A stretch of DNA of 64,000 nt. Origin: Acidimicrobiales bacterium (GTDB lineage Bacteria > Actinomycetota > Acidimicrobiia > Acidimicrobiales > MedAcidi-G1). This document shows positions 17,457-26,224 of the stretch, piece after piece (position 1 is the first letter of the stretch; every line of letters begins with the position of its first letter). A model generated the notes under the pieces. That model saw only the letters and a list, made by a program, of their open reading frames with translations, searched no databases and was not told the DNA's origin. The translations under genes and the position numbers were made by a program. Location: assembly GCA_022452145.1 (NCBI GenBank), contig JAKURY010000012.1, positions 1-64,000 on the forward strand. The letters run 5' to 3'.

Positions 17457-18734
17457 CTACTCCAGGGTGGCGTAGTCGGTCGCCGTACCCGGCGCCGCGG
17501 CACGGGCCTCGACGACCGCTCCGGCGAGGTCCTCCAGCCACTCGGCGACGATCGGCGCGTTTCCCGCGCTGACCGTCAGGTGGAGTCCGTCCGGCGGGCC
17601 CTGTCGGTCGTGGTGCCAGCCCCGGGCCGCCATGGCGTCACCCAGGGCGAACACGTCGATCGACTCCCCGTAGGACGGGTCGGAGGTGATCGACAGCAGG
17701 TGGTGCCGGGGATCGCCCGGCACCGTGAGGCCGTCGACCGCACGAACCCCGACCCGGATCCGGTCGGCGGCTTCGATCGTCGACCGGACGAGTCGCCGGT
17801 AGCCGTCCATGCCGAGGTGGCGGACCACCGCCCATGCGGCCGCCATCGGCAGGCCCGAACGGGTGCCCTGCAGGTTCGGCGTCACGTAGCGACCTCCCAG
17901 CCAGCCGTCGAAGTCGAACGTCTGGTAGCGCCGGAGCTGGCGTGACCTGTGGAGGATGACCGACGCTCCCTTCGGGGCGTAGCCCAGCTTGTGGAGGTCG
18001 GCGGAGATGGTAGTGACCCCCTCGACCGCCAGGTCCCAGGGCGGAGAGCCCCAGGCGTCGGGATCCTCGATGGCGGCGAACGGGAGGACGAAGCCGCCCA
18101 TGCAGGCGTCCACGTGGCAGCTCGCCCCCACGCTGGCCGCCAGCTCGGCGATCTCGGCCACCGGGTCGACGACCCCCTGCGGGTACTGGGGGGCCGATGC
18201 CACGACCAGGGCGGTCTTCGGGCCGATGGCGTCGGCCATGGCATCCAGGTCGACCGTCCAGGCGTCGGTCACGGGCACGACCCGGGTCCGCAGGCCGAAG
18301 AGGTGGGCGCCCTTGTGGAACGCAGCGTGGGCGCTCTCGGCCAGGACGATCTCGGGGTCCACCACGGACCGTTCGGACCTGGCCCGCTCCCTGGCGGCCT
18401 CCACGGCACACAGGATGCTCTCGGTGCCCCCGCTGGTCAGGAAGCCGGCGGTCCCTGCCGGGCCGTGGAGGAGCTCCGCGGTCCATCCGCAGAGCTCGGA
18501 CTGGATCTCGCCCAGGGACGGGAAGGCGGAGGTGTTGAGGGCGTTCTCGTGGAGGAAGAGCCGGGCCGCCCGTTCTGCGACCTCGCGGACCTCGTCACCG
18601 CCGTCGAACACGAGGCCGAAGGTGCGCCCCTCGGCCCACCGGACGTCCCCGTCCTTCTTGGAGCCAAGTTCCCGGACCACCTCGTCGACCGGGGAGCCGG
18701 TGGGCGGGAACGGCCGGATCGTGGATGACGCCAT
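17457..18734 (-). CDS. PLP-dependent lyase/decarboxylase, sphingosine-1-phosphate lyase-like
   Basis: 425 residues, group II decarboxylase fold. The PLP lysine is Lys249 in SADLHKLGYAPKGAS, a context typical of S1P lyases. GFLTSGGTESILCAVEAAR binds the cofactor phosphate, and HVDACMGGFVLPF supplies the PLP aspartate. There is no N-terminal membrane anchor. Bacterial members may cleave long-chain base phosphates or decarboxylate amino acids; the substrate is open. ATG 18734 is preceded by TATTGT (18741-18746, minus strand) and 6 nt, a leaderless start. That -10 overlaps the -10 of the divergent DUF4395 gene. Confidence 0.85.
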   Translation of the reverse strand: MASSTIRPFPPTGSPVDEVVRELGSKKDGDVRWAEGRTFGLVFDGGDEVREVAERAARLFLHENALNTSAFPSLGEIQSELCGWTAELLHGPAGTAGFLTSGGTESILCAVEAARERARSERSVVDPEIVLAESAHAAFHKGAHLFGLRTRVVPVTDAWTVDLDAMADAIGPKTALVVASAPQYPQGVVDPVAEIAELAASVGASCHVDACMGGFVLPFAAIEDPDAWGSPPWDLAVEGVTTISADLHKLGYAPKGASVILHRSRQLRRYQTFDFDGWLGGRYVTPNLQGTRSGLPMAAAWAVVRHLGMDGYRRLVRSTIEAADRIRVGVRAVDGLTVPGDPRHHLLSITSDPSYGESIDVFALGDAMAARGWHHDRQGPPDGLHLTVSAGNAPIVAEWLEDLAGAVVEARAAAPGTATDYATLE

Positions 18735-18757
18735 CGCCCGACAATAGGGTTCGACCC
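18735..18757. promoter_or_regulatory. 23-bp divergent promoter with overlapping -10 hexamers
   Basis: Only 23 bp separate the start codons of the PLP lyase (minus) and the DUF4395 gene (plus). The minus -10 TATTGT (18741-18746) and the plus -10 TAGGGT (18745-18750) share the two bases TA at 18745-18746. Each lies 6-7 nt from its start codon, so both mRNAs would be leaderless, and the two polymerases could not bind at the same time. Confidence 0.6.
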
Positions 18758-19264
18758 GTGGACGGCCGAAACGCAGCGACCGATGCGCCGGGCCTGTTCT
18801 CGTTCCCGCATCCGGTGGACGAGGTCTCGGCACGGCTCGTGGCCACCGGCGTGGTCGTTCAGTGCGTGGCGGTCCTGATGACCGGCTGGACGGTCCTGGT
18901 CGTCATCCTGGCCTGGGGGTTCGTGGCCCGCGTGGCCACCGGCCCGACGCTCAGCCCGCTGGGGACGCTGGTCACCCGGGTGGTGCGGCCCCGCCTCGCA
19001 TGGACCGTTCGCGACACCCCCGGTCCACCGAAGCGCTTCGCCCAGGGCATCGGGGCAACGCTCTCGGTGGGTGCGCTGGTCGCCGTGGTCTTCGGCGCCG
19101 GGGCGTTGGCCACCGCTCTGGTGGGGGCGATCCTGGTGGCGGCGTCGTTGGAGGCGTTCGTCGGGTTCTGCCTGGGGTGCTGGCTGTTCCGGCTGCTGAT
19201 GCGGGTCGGGATGGTTCCCGAGGAGACCTGTGAGGCCTGCCGGGACATCTGGGGGACACGCTGA
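18758..19264 (+). CDS. DUF4395 family membrane protein
   Basis: 168 residues from GTG 18758. It has several hydrophobic segments: VSARLVATGVVVQCVAVLMT, LVVILAWGFVARVA, then a glycine/alanine-rich pair (GATLSVGALVAVVFGAGALA, ALVGAILVAASLEAFVGFCL). This is the DUF4395 pattern of an inner-membrane protein. Two Cys pairs (GFCLGCW and CEACRDIW) lie at the end, which fits suspected links of this family to thiol redox chemistry; the function is unknown. TAGGGT plus 7 nt before the GTG indicates a leaderless mRNA. Its stop overlaps the inferred start of the Fn3 gene. Confidence 0.85.
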   Translation: MDGRNAATDAPGLFSFPHPVDEVSARLVATGVVVQCVAVLMTGWTVLVVILAWGFVARVATGPTLSPLGTLVTRVVRPRLAWTVRDTPGPPKRFAQGIGATLSVGALVAVVFGAGALATALVGAILVAASLEAFVGFCLGCWLFRLLMRVGMVPEETCEACRDIWGTR

Positions 19265-20172
19265 CCCGGGCCCGGCGACTCCTGGCCCTGGCGGCTGGCA
19301 CCGCGACGGCAGCCCTGCTCGTGCTCGGGGTGGAGGTGGTGTCGGCCCAGTCGGACGTGGTTCCCGGAACGCCCACCTCAGTGGCCACCACTTCGTCGAA
19401 TGCCGAGGCCACCGTTACGTGGTCGGCCCCGATCGCGAACGGGGGTACGGCGGTCACCGGGTATTCCGTGGCGTGGACCAGCAACGCCGTGCAGGGCATG
19501 ACCTCCGGGTCGGCCATGGTGGCGGCGGCCACCACGTCCTATCGCCTGACCGGGCTCGTGAACGGGGTCACCTACACGTTCACCGTCACTGCGACCAACG
19601 CCGCCGGCAACGGTGCGGCGTCCACCTCGGTGGCTGCTGTCCCGTACACCCGGGCAGGGTCGCCGTCGAACCTGGTGGCCAACGCGTTGGCCGGCGGACA
19701 GGTCAACCTCACATGGTCGCCACCGGGCGACAACGGGGGGGCGGGTTTGACCGGCTACCGGATCGAGCGACGGGTGGAAGGGGGAGAGTGGGCCGTCCTC
19801 GTCTCCAACACGTCGTCGACATGGACCTCCCATCTGGCGATCGGGCTGGATCCCACCATCTCGTATGAGTTCCAGGTGTCGGCTTGGAACGCTGCGGGCA
19901 TGGGTGCCATGTCGGCACCGTCCACGGCCGTAAGCCCGGTCGCACCGACCACCACCACCACGACAGTTGCGCCTACCACCGCAACCACGACGACCACGAC
20001 CATCGCCCCGTCGACAACGAGTCCGCCGGCCACGACCGTCGCCCCGTCGACAACGAGTCCGCCGGCCACGACCGTCGCCCCGTCGACGACCACCACGGTT
20101 GCCCTACCGCCCACGACAACCCAGAGCCCCGCCCGGGGGATGGTTCCGCCGAGGCCCGTCTATATCGGCTGA
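19261..20172 (+). CDS. Secreted protein with two fibronectin type III domains and a Thr/Pro-rich tail
   Basis: 303 residues if started at CTG 19261. No ATG, GTG or TTG exists in this frame between the upstream in-frame stop (19231) and GTG 19321, and starting at 19321 would lose the signal peptide. The complete signal reads TRARRLLALAAGTATAALLV and is followed by VLGVEVVSAQS. GGGGGA sits 4 nt before the CTG, and CTGA overlaps the previous stop, mimicking ATGA coupling. Two Fn3 domains follow (about residues 35-120 and 125-215), then a Thr/Pro/Ser linker containing a 36-bp tandem repeat, and the end VPPRPVYIG. There is no LPxTG and no C-terminal membrane segment. It is probably a cell-wall-associated or exported protein. 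Confidence 0.7.
   Translation: MTRARRLLALAAGTATAALLVLGVEVVSAQSDVVPGTPTSVATTSSNAEATVTWSAPIANGGTAVTGYSVAWTSNAVQGMTSGSAMVAAATTSYRLTGLVNGVTYTFTVTATNAAGNGAASTSVAAVPYTRAGSPSNLVANALAGGQVNLTWSPPGDNGGAGLTGYRIERRVEGGEWAVLVSNTSSTWTSHLAIGLDPTISYEFQVSAWNAAGMGAMSAPSTAVSPVAPTTTTTTVAPTTATTTTTTIAPSTTSPPATTVAPSTTSPPATTVAPSTTTTVALPPTTTQSPARGMVPPRPVYIG
20005..20088 (+). repeat. 36-bp in-frame tandem repeat in the Thr/Pro linker
   Basis: Two perfect 36-bp units (20005-20040 and 20041-20076) plus a partial third. Each encodes 12 residues, APSTTSPPATTV. A multiple of three keeps the frame, so unit number can vary without breaking the protein. Confidence 0.9.
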
Positions 20173-20245
20173 TCCGCGCGCCGGGGTGCCGCCCTATGCT
20201 CCAATCCCGGAACGCCCGCCGCCGACGAGAGCACCCACCACACCC

Positions 20246-21226
20246 ATGGAACTGGTCACCCACAAGAAGCTCTACCTCGTTTCGGGCCGCATCAGCCGTC
20301 CGCTGGCCGAGTCGATCGCCGCCGAGATGGGTGAGTCCCTAGGTGAGCCCAACCTCGCCGAGTTCTCCAACGGCGAGATCCACTGCCGATTCTCGGAATC
20401 GATCCGGGGATGTGACGTCTTCATCATCCAGACCCACTGCCATGGGCCGGGGACGTCCATCAACGATGCCCTGATGGAGCAGCTGATCATGGTCGACGCT
20501 GCCCGCCGGGCTTCGGCGAAGCGGATCACCGTCGTCTGCCCCCACTACGGCTACGCCCGCCAGGACCGCAAGTCATCCGGCCGCGAGCCGATAACCGCCA
20601 AGTTGGTGGCCAACCTGTTCAAGGAGGCAGGGGCCAGCCGCCTGGTCAGCGTCGATCTCCACTCCGGCCAGATCCAGGGCTTCTTCGACGGACCGGTCGA
20701 CCACCTCACCGCCATGCCGGTCCTGGTCGACCGCCTGCGGACCCTCCAGGGTGACCTGGCGATCGTCTCACCGGACGCCGGTCGGGTGAAGGTCGCCGAG
20801 CGCTACGCCATTCAGCTGGGTGCCGACCTCGCCATCGTCCACAAACGACGTAGCCACTCGGCGTTCAACTCCGTCGAGGCCAAGGAGGTGGTCGGCGACG
20901 TGGACGGCAAGGTCTGCGTGATCGTCGACGACATGATCGACACCGCCGGGACTATCTGCGCAGCGGCCGAACAGTTGACCGAGCGCGGTGCCACCCAGGT
21001 CCTGGCGGCGACCACCCACGGCGTGTTCTCCGGGGCGGCACTTGAGAGGCTCGCCGCATCCTCGATCGAGAAGGTGATCGTCACCGACACTCTGCCGCTG
21101 CCCGCCGGCGCCGACCGCGACCTGATCGAGGTCCTGTCGGTTGCACCGCTTATCGCCAGAGCCATCGATGCCGTGTTCGGGGACACGTCGGTCAGCGAGA
21201 TCTTCGGGGGCAACAACCTGGCCTGA
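20246..21226 (+). CDS. prs: Ribose-phosphate pyrophosphokinase (PRPP synthetase)
   Basis: 326 residues. It shows FSNGEIHCRFSESIRGCDVF, the ATP-side VVCPHYGYARQDRKSSGREPI, the metal/flexible-loop VSVDLHSGQIQGFFDGPVDHL, IVHKRR and the PRPP-binding loop CVIVDDMIDTAGTI. It makes PRPP from ribose 5-phosphate and ATP for nucleotide, His and Trp synthesis. A -10-like TATGCT around 20195 leaves a leader of roughly 40 nt. No strong SD precedes ATG 20246. In many actinobacteria glmU sits directly upstream; here it is missing and accessory genes take its place. Confidence 0.96.
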   Translation: MELVTHKKLYLVSGRISRPLAESIAAEMGESLGEPNLAEFSNGEIHCRFSESIRGCDVFIIQTHCHGPGTSINDALMEQLIMVDAARRASAKRITVVCPHYGYARQDRKSSGREPITAKLVANLFKEAGASRLVSVDLHSGQIQGFFDGPVDHLTAMPVLVDRLRTLQGDLAIVSPDAGRVKVAERYAIQLGADLAIVHKRRSHSAFNSVEAKEVVGDVDGKVCVIVDDMIDTAGTICAAAEQLTERGATQVLAATTHGVFSGAALERLAASSIEKVIVTDTLPLPAGADRDLIEVLSVAPLIARAIDAVFGDTSVSEIFGGNNLA

Positions 21227-21365
21227 CCGGGGACCGGGTCGCCCACCAGGCGGCCCGAAGGTTGCAGGGGTCACCCGACCGGCCCGCTGGATCCACCGGT
21301 AGACTCGCCCGTCGGTTCCACCGGAGCCGCACATTCGCCTCTCTCCGCTTCTCAAAGGTCATCCC

Positions 21366-22070
21366 ATGAGCGAGATCGTTCTCTCCGCCGACACAGACCG
21401 TGTGACCGGTACCCGGTCCAGCAGGCGACTCCGTCGTGCCAGCCGCGTCCCCGGGGTGGTCTACGGGCTCTCCCAGGATCCGGTCAGCATCGACGTGGCC
21501 TGGGCCGACCTGCGTGAGGCGCTCACCACCGATGCCGGCGTCAACGCGGTAATCCACCTCGAGATCGGTGGCGAGAAGCAGATGTCGATCGTCAAGGAGA
21601 TCCAGCGCCATCCGGTGGGTCGTGACGTCACCCACGTCGACTTCCTCCGCATCGACCCGGACCAGGACGTGACCGTGGACGTGCCGCTCGTGATGGTCGG
21701 CGATGCCAAGGCCGTCACCGACGCCGACGGCATGGTCGACCAGAACCTGTTCAGCCTGACCGTCAACGCGGCACCGGACAGCATCCCGAACGAGCTCGAG
21801 GTCGACATCTCCGACCTGACCGTCGGTGACTCACTGCGCGTCGCCGACATCGCCCTCCCTGCAGGCGTCACCACCGACGTCGATCCCGAGGAGACGGTCG
21901 CCGTCGGCATGATCACCCGTTCGACGCTGGAGGCCATGGCAGCCGATGAGGCGGCCGAGGCCGAGGCCGAGGCCGAGGCCCTGGCCATTGAGCTCGAGGG
22001 CGCCGAGGACGGCGAGGGTGCTGCCGACGAGGCCCCCGACGACACGGGCGACGACTCCGACGACGCGTAG
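21366..22070 (+). CDS. rplY: 50S ribosomal protein bL25 (CTC/TL5 form)
   Basis: 234 residues. The N-terminal 5S-rRNA-binding domain (SRRLRRASRVPGVVYGLSQ) is followed by the beta-rich CTC domain (RHPVGRDVTHVDFLRIDPDQ, then PNELEVDISDLTVGDSLRV). An unusually acidic Ala/Glu/Asp tail follows (EAEAEAEALAIELEGAEDGE onward). TAGACT (21300-21305) is a likely -10, giving a leader of some 50 nt. pth follows after 16 nt, the standard arrangement. Confidence 0.95.
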   Translation: MSEIVLSADTDRVTGTRSSRRLRRASRVPGVVYGLSQDPVSIDVAWADLREALTTDAGVNAVIHLEIGGEKQMSIVKEIQRHPVGRDVTHVDFLRIDPDQDVTVDVPLVMVGDAKAVTDADGMVDQNLFSLTVNAAPDSIPNELEVDISDLTVGDSLRVADIALPAGVTTDVDPEETVAVGMITRSTLEAMAADEAAEAEAEAEALAIELEGAEDGEGAADEAPDDTGDDSDDA

Positions 22071-22086
22071 CGGTCAGGGCCGACCC

Positions 22087-22698
22087 TTGCTGCGGCGGTC
22101 CCGAACCGAGCGAACCGGCGAGCCGGCGGCCTGGATGGTCGTCGGCCTGGGAAACCCGGGCGAGGAGTACGCCGGCACGCGCCACAACCTGGGTGCGGTG
22201 GTGGTCACCATGCTCGCCGACAGGCTCGGCGGGTCGCTCCGACGATCCAGGGAGTTGGCGCTCTCCTGCGAGGTCCACATCGGGGGCCAGCGGGTGGCTC
22301 TGGCCCTTCCGCAGACCTTCATGAACGAGTCCGGCCAGTCGGTGGGCAGGCTGGTGCGTCGGCACGGCATGGACGACCCGTCCCGGATCGTCGTCGTGCA
22401 TGACGAGCTGGACCTCCCGGTCGGGAGCCTCCGGGTCAAGGCCGGTGGGGGCCTGGCTGGCCACAACGGCCTGAAGTCGATCACCGCCCACCTGAAGACG
22501 CAGGACTACGTACGCGTCCGCATCGGGGTGGGTCGGCCGCCGGGCCGCCGGTCTGGCGCCGACCACGTGCTGCGTCGGCCACCGAAGGCCGAGGCCGCAG
22601 AGCTCGCGGTGGTGGTGGGCGAGGCGGTCGACGCCGTCGAGGCCATCCTCACCGAGGGCGTCGACGCCACCATGGGCCGCTTCAACGCGGGTCCGTGA
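22087..22698 (+). CDS. pth: Peptidyl-tRNA hydrolase
   Basis: Core motifs VVGLGNPGEEYAGTRHNLG (catalytic His), LALPQTFMNESGQSV, VVHDELDLPVGSLRVKAGGG and GLAGHNGLKSI are intact. It cleaves peptidyl-tRNA released from stalled ribosomes. I prefer TTG 22087 (203 residues) because actinobacterial Pth proteins often carry a short basic N-terminus ending in W before LVVGLGNPG, here LRRSRTERTGEPAAW. ATG 22135 is the alternative. It lies between rplY and mfd, the expected order. Confidence 0.93.
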   Translation: MLRRSRTERTGEPAAWMVVGLGNPGEEYAGTRHNLGAVVVTMLADRLGGSLRRSRELALSCEVHIGGQRVALALPQTFMNESGQSVGRLVRRHGMDDPSRIVVVHDELDLPVGSLRVKAGGGLAGHNGLKSITAHLKTQDYVRVRIGVGRPPGRRSGADHVLRRPPKAEAAELAVVVGEAVDAVEAILTEGVDATMGRFNAGP

Positions 22699-22723
22699 TC
22701 CGTACGACCCCGGCCATCGACCG

Positions 22724-25700
22724 ATGAGTCCCTACCTGGAGCGGCTTTCAACCCTCCTTGACGACGAGCCGGCAATGACAGCGGTCCTGGGCCGTCGGAC
22801 CGCCTCGCTGGCCGTCGCCGAGCCGGCCAGGGCGGTTGTGCTGGCTGCCCTGGTACGCCGGACCGGCCGGCTGCCGCTGGTCGTGGCCGTCCCCACCGGG
22901 ACCGAGGCCGAACGCCTCGCCAACGACCTGCGCCTCTACCTGGGCGACGCCGCAGTCGAGTTGTTCCCGGCCTGGGAGACCCTGCCATTCGAGAGGATCA
23001 GCCCCGGGGTGGAGACCATGGGTCGGCGCCTCCGGGTGCTGCACAGGCTCGGTGACCTGGCCGACCGGCCAGCGGTGCTGGTGGCCTCGGGTCGGGCGCT
23101 GGTCCAGCGGCTCGGCCCAGGGGCCGGACGGACGCCGCCACTCCGACTGGGGCCCGGAGACGTCGTCGACCAGACGAGCCTCGTCGCCGACCTGGTCGCC
23201 ATCGGCTACCGCCGCGGCTACCAGGTGGAACACCGAGGCGAGTTGGCGGTCAGGGGGTCCATCGTCGACGTCTGGCCGTCCACCGCCGAGGCTCCGGTCC
23301 GCATCGACCTGTGGGGCGACGAGGTCGACCGGCTCACCGAGTTCGGGGTGGCCGACCAACGGGCCACGGTGTCCCGTGCAGAGGTGGAGATCCACCCCTG
23401 TCGGGAACTGATTCCAGACGACGAGGTCCGGGAGCGGGCCGCCGCCCTGGTGGCCGAGCAGCCGTGGGGCAGGGAGCACTGGGACCGGCTGGCCGACGGC
23501 GAGCTGTTCGACGGAATGGAGTCGTGGCTGCCGTGGCTGTCCGGCGAGGAGCGGGTGCTATTCGACCTGGTCGACGACGACGCCCTGGTCATCGCCGTGG
23601 AGCCCCGGCGACTCAGGGACCGCATAGCCGACCTGCAGGCCGAGGAGGCCGACCTGGCGTCCACGCTGGCTACCACCTGGGGAGCCGACGGGGTGGAGTT
23701 CCCCCGGTTGCACACCGACTGGGAGCGCCTCCTGGCCCACACGGGCGCCCCGGTCTGGACGGTCGACGCCGTGCCCGACGGTCCCGGCGTGGACACAATC
23801 GCCGCCTCCGGGTGGGGTCGGGACGTGGTCGTCGACGATGTCGATGGCGTGCCCGGGCGGCTCCGGCGGCTGCTGGCCGAGGGCCACAGGGTGGTGGTGG
23901 CCGCCGACGGGGCGGGATCGGCCGACCATCTGGTCCGCCGGCTGAGCGGTGCCGGCATCGAGGTCACCCCGGTCGATGGCGATGCCGCCGTACACGGCCC
24001 TGGGGCATCGCTGGTGGTGGCCCCCGTGGAGCGGGGATTCGTCCTGCCGGGTTCCCGACTGGCGGTGGTCACCGAGGCCGAGCTGACCGGTCGCCGCCGG
24101 ACCCGACGGCGGACCCGGCCACGGCGCAGGGCCGCCGTACGCGTCTTCGAGGACCTCTCGCCGGGGGACCACGTCGTCCACGAGCAGCACGGCGTGGCCC
24201 GCTTCGCCGGTCTGGTCACACGCACCCTGGGCGGCATCGAGCGCGACTACCTGCTCCTCGAGTACCGGGGCGATGATCGCCTCTACCTGCCGACCGACCA
24301 GATCGATGCCATCCGACCCCACACGGGTGGAACGACACCGAGCCTCAGCCGGATGGGCGGGGCCGAGTGGCAGAAGACCAGGGCCCGGGTGCGTTCCGAG
24401 GTGGCCGAGATCGCCCAGGAACTGGTCGTCCTGTACCAGACCCGGATCACCACGATCGGCCACGCCTTCGCCGCCGACACGCCCTGGCAGCGGGAGTTGG
24501 AGCAGGCCTTTCCGTTCCAGGAGACCCCCGACCAGCTCCAGGCCATCGAGGACGTCAAGGCGGACATGGAGCGTCCTGTGCCCATGGACCGCCTGGTGTG
24601 CGGTGACGTGGGCTTCGGCAAGACGGAGGTGGCGGTCCGGGCCGTGTTCAAGGCCGTGCAGGACGGACGCCAGGCAGCCGTCCTGGTGCCGACCACCCTC
24701 CTGGCACAGCAGCACGGCCAGACCTTCCGGGACCGGTTCGCCCCCTATCCGATCCGGGTGGAGGTGCTCAGCCGCTTCCTTTCCGCTCGGGATTCGCGAC
24801 GGGTGGCCGATGGCCTGGCCGATGGATCGGTCGACGTGGTGATCGGCACGCACCGCCTGCTCTCCGAGGACGTCAGGTTCAGGCGGCTGGGCCTCCTGGT
24901 CATAGACGAGGAGCAGCGGTTCGGGGTCAGCCACAAGGAGTCGATCAAGAAGCTCCGGGCAGACGTGGACGTGCTGACCCTGACCGCCACGCCCATTCCC
25001 CGCACGTTGGAGATGTCGCTCACCGGCATCCGCGACCTGAGCCTTCTGAACACGCCGCCCGCCGACCGGCAGCCAATCCTCACCTACGTGGGGGACTACG
25101 ACGAGCGGCCGGTGGCCGAGGCCATCCGCCGTGAGCTGCTCCGGGAGGGCCAGGTCTTCTTCGTGCACAACCGGGTCCAGGACATAGACCGCGTTGCCTC
25201 AGGCATCCGGGAGCTGGTTCCCGAGGCCCGGGTGGTTGTGGCGCACGGCCAGATGGACGAGGCCTCGCTGGAGGCGACGGTGATGGACTTCTGGGACGGC
25301 ATGCACGACGTCCTGGTCTGCACCACGATCATCGAGTCCGGGATCGACATGCCCACCGTCAACACGATGGTCGTGGACCGGGCCGACCTGTTGGGCCTGG
25401 GACAGTTGCACCAGCTGCGGGGCCGGGTCGGCCGGGCCGGCCAACGGGCCTACGCCTACCTCTTCACCCCTCCCGACCGGGCGCTCAGCGAGCAGGCGTA
25501 CGAACGGCTCCGCACCATCGGTGAGACCACCGAGCTGGGGTCGGGCTTCCGCATCGCCATGCGCGACCTCGAGATCCGCGGGGCGGGCAACCTCCTGGGC
25601 ACCGGCCAGAGCGGCCACATGGCGGCTGTGGGCTACGACCTCTACTGCCAGATGGTCACCGAGGCGGTAGCCGAGTTGGCCGGCACCGTGGTCGCCGACG

Positions 25701-26200
25701 TGGCGGAGATCCGCGTGGAGCTCCCGATCGACGCCCACCTGCCCGAGGACTACGTGTCCCGGAACGACCTGCGGCTGGAGGCCTACCGGAAGCTGGCAGC
25801 CGCCGGGGTGACCGCGGATGGCGACGGCGTGGAGGCCGTGCGGGCCGAGTGGGAGGACCGGTACGGGCCCGTGCCGGCACCGGTGGAGGCCCTGCTCGCC
25901 GTGGCCGGTCTGCGGACCACCTGCGTGGCCCGGGGCATCACCGAGGTGGTGGTCACCAAGGGACCGGGCCTGGGTGGCCCGGAGTTCTTGGCCCGCTGCT
26001 CGCCGGTGGTCCTGCCGTTGAGCCGCCAGACCCGGCTGGGGCGCCTGCACCGTGGCGCCCGCTACAAAGAGGGTCCGCGCCAACTGCTGCTGCCCCTCGG
26101 GAAGGGTGACATGGCAGGTGTCCTGAGCCGGATGCTCGAGGACCTTGTCCCGACGGCTGAAGCCGTCGACCCACCCACAGGAAGCGACGTCAGCGCCTGA
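22724..26200 (+). CDS. mfd: Transcription-repair coupling factor Mfd
   Basis: 1158 residues, full length. The UvrB-like N-terminal region comes first (LFPAWETLPFERISP, GYRRGYQVEHRGELAVRGSI). The RNAP-interacting domain follows (DHVVHEQHGVARFAGLV, DDRLYLPTDQ), then the RecG-like motor with GDVGFGKTEVAVRA, DEEQRFG, TATPIPRTLEMSL and LGQLHQLRGRVGRAGQRAYA. The C-terminal D7 autoinhibitory domain ends the protein. It displaces RNA polymerase stalled at lesions and recruits UvrA. An Arg-rich patch (RRRTRRRTRPRRR, near residue 460) marks the interdomain linker. It sits in line with pth upstream and the PpiC lipoprotein downstream. Confidence 0.97.
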   Translation: MSPYLERLSTLLDDEPAMTAVLGRRTASLAVAEPARAVVLAALVRRTGRLPLVVAVPTGTEAERLANDLRLYLGDAAVELFPAWETLPFERISPGVETMGRRLRVLHRLGDLADRPAVLVASGRALVQRLGPGAGRTPPLRLGPGDVVDQTSLVADLVAIGYRRGYQVEHRGELAVRGSIVDVWPSTAEAPVRIDLWGDEVDRLTEFGVADQRATVSRAEVEIHPCRELIPDDEVRERAAALVAEQPWGREHWDRLADGELFDGMESWLPWLSGEERVLFDLVDDDALVIAVEPRRLRDRIADLQAEEADLASTLATTWGADGVEFPRLHTDWERLLAHTGAPVWTVDAVPDGPGVDTIAASGWGRDVVVDDVDGVPGRLRRLLAEGHRVVVAADGAGSADHLVRRLSGAGIEVTPVDGDAAVHGPGASLVVAPVERGFVLPGSRLAVVTEAELTGRRRTRRRTRPRRRAAVRVFEDLSPGDHVVHEQHGVARFAGLVTRTLGGIERDYLLLEYRGDDRLYLPTDQIDAIRPHTGGTTPSLSRMGGAEWQKTRARVRSEVAEIAQELVVLYQTRITTIGHAFAADTPWQRELEQAFPFQETPDQLQAIEDVKADMERPVPMDRLVCGDVGFGKTEVAVRAVFKAVQDGRQAAVLVPTTLLAQQHGQTFRDRFAPYPIRVEVLSRFLSARDSRRVADGLADGSVDVVIGTHRLLSEDVRFRRLGLLVIDEEQRFGVSHKESIKKLRADVDVLTLTATPIPRTLEMSLTGIRDLSLLNTPPADRQPILTYVGDYDERPVAEAIRRELLREGQVFFVHNRVQDIDRVASGIRELVPEARVVVAHGQMDEASLEATVMDFWDGMHDVLVCTTIIESGIDMPTVNTMVVDRADLLGLGQLHQLRGRVGRAGQRAYAYLFTPPDRALSEQAYERLRTIGETTELGSGFRIAMRDLEIRGAGNLLGTGQSGHMAAVGYDLYCQMVTEAVAELAGTVVADVAEIRVELPIDAHLPEDYVSRNDLRLEAYRKLAAAGVTADGDGVEAVRAEWEDRYGPVPAPVEALLAVAGLRTTCVARGITEVVVTKGPGLGGPEFLARCSPVVLPLSRQTRLGRLHRGARYKEGPRQLLLPLGKGDMAGVLSRMLEDLVPTAEAVDPPTGSDVSA

Positions 26201-26224
26201 GCGGCGGCGTAGCATCGACTCCTC

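Noticed and set aside
20005-20088. CRISPR-like repeats
   Set aside because: Units are perfectly tandem with no spacers, lie in frame in a Thr/Pro linker and have period 36 bp (12 codons).
23558-25168. 536-codon minus-strand open frame inside mfd
   Set aside because: Mirror of the mfd reading frame; composition is typical of antisense third-position GC bias and there is no promoter or SD.
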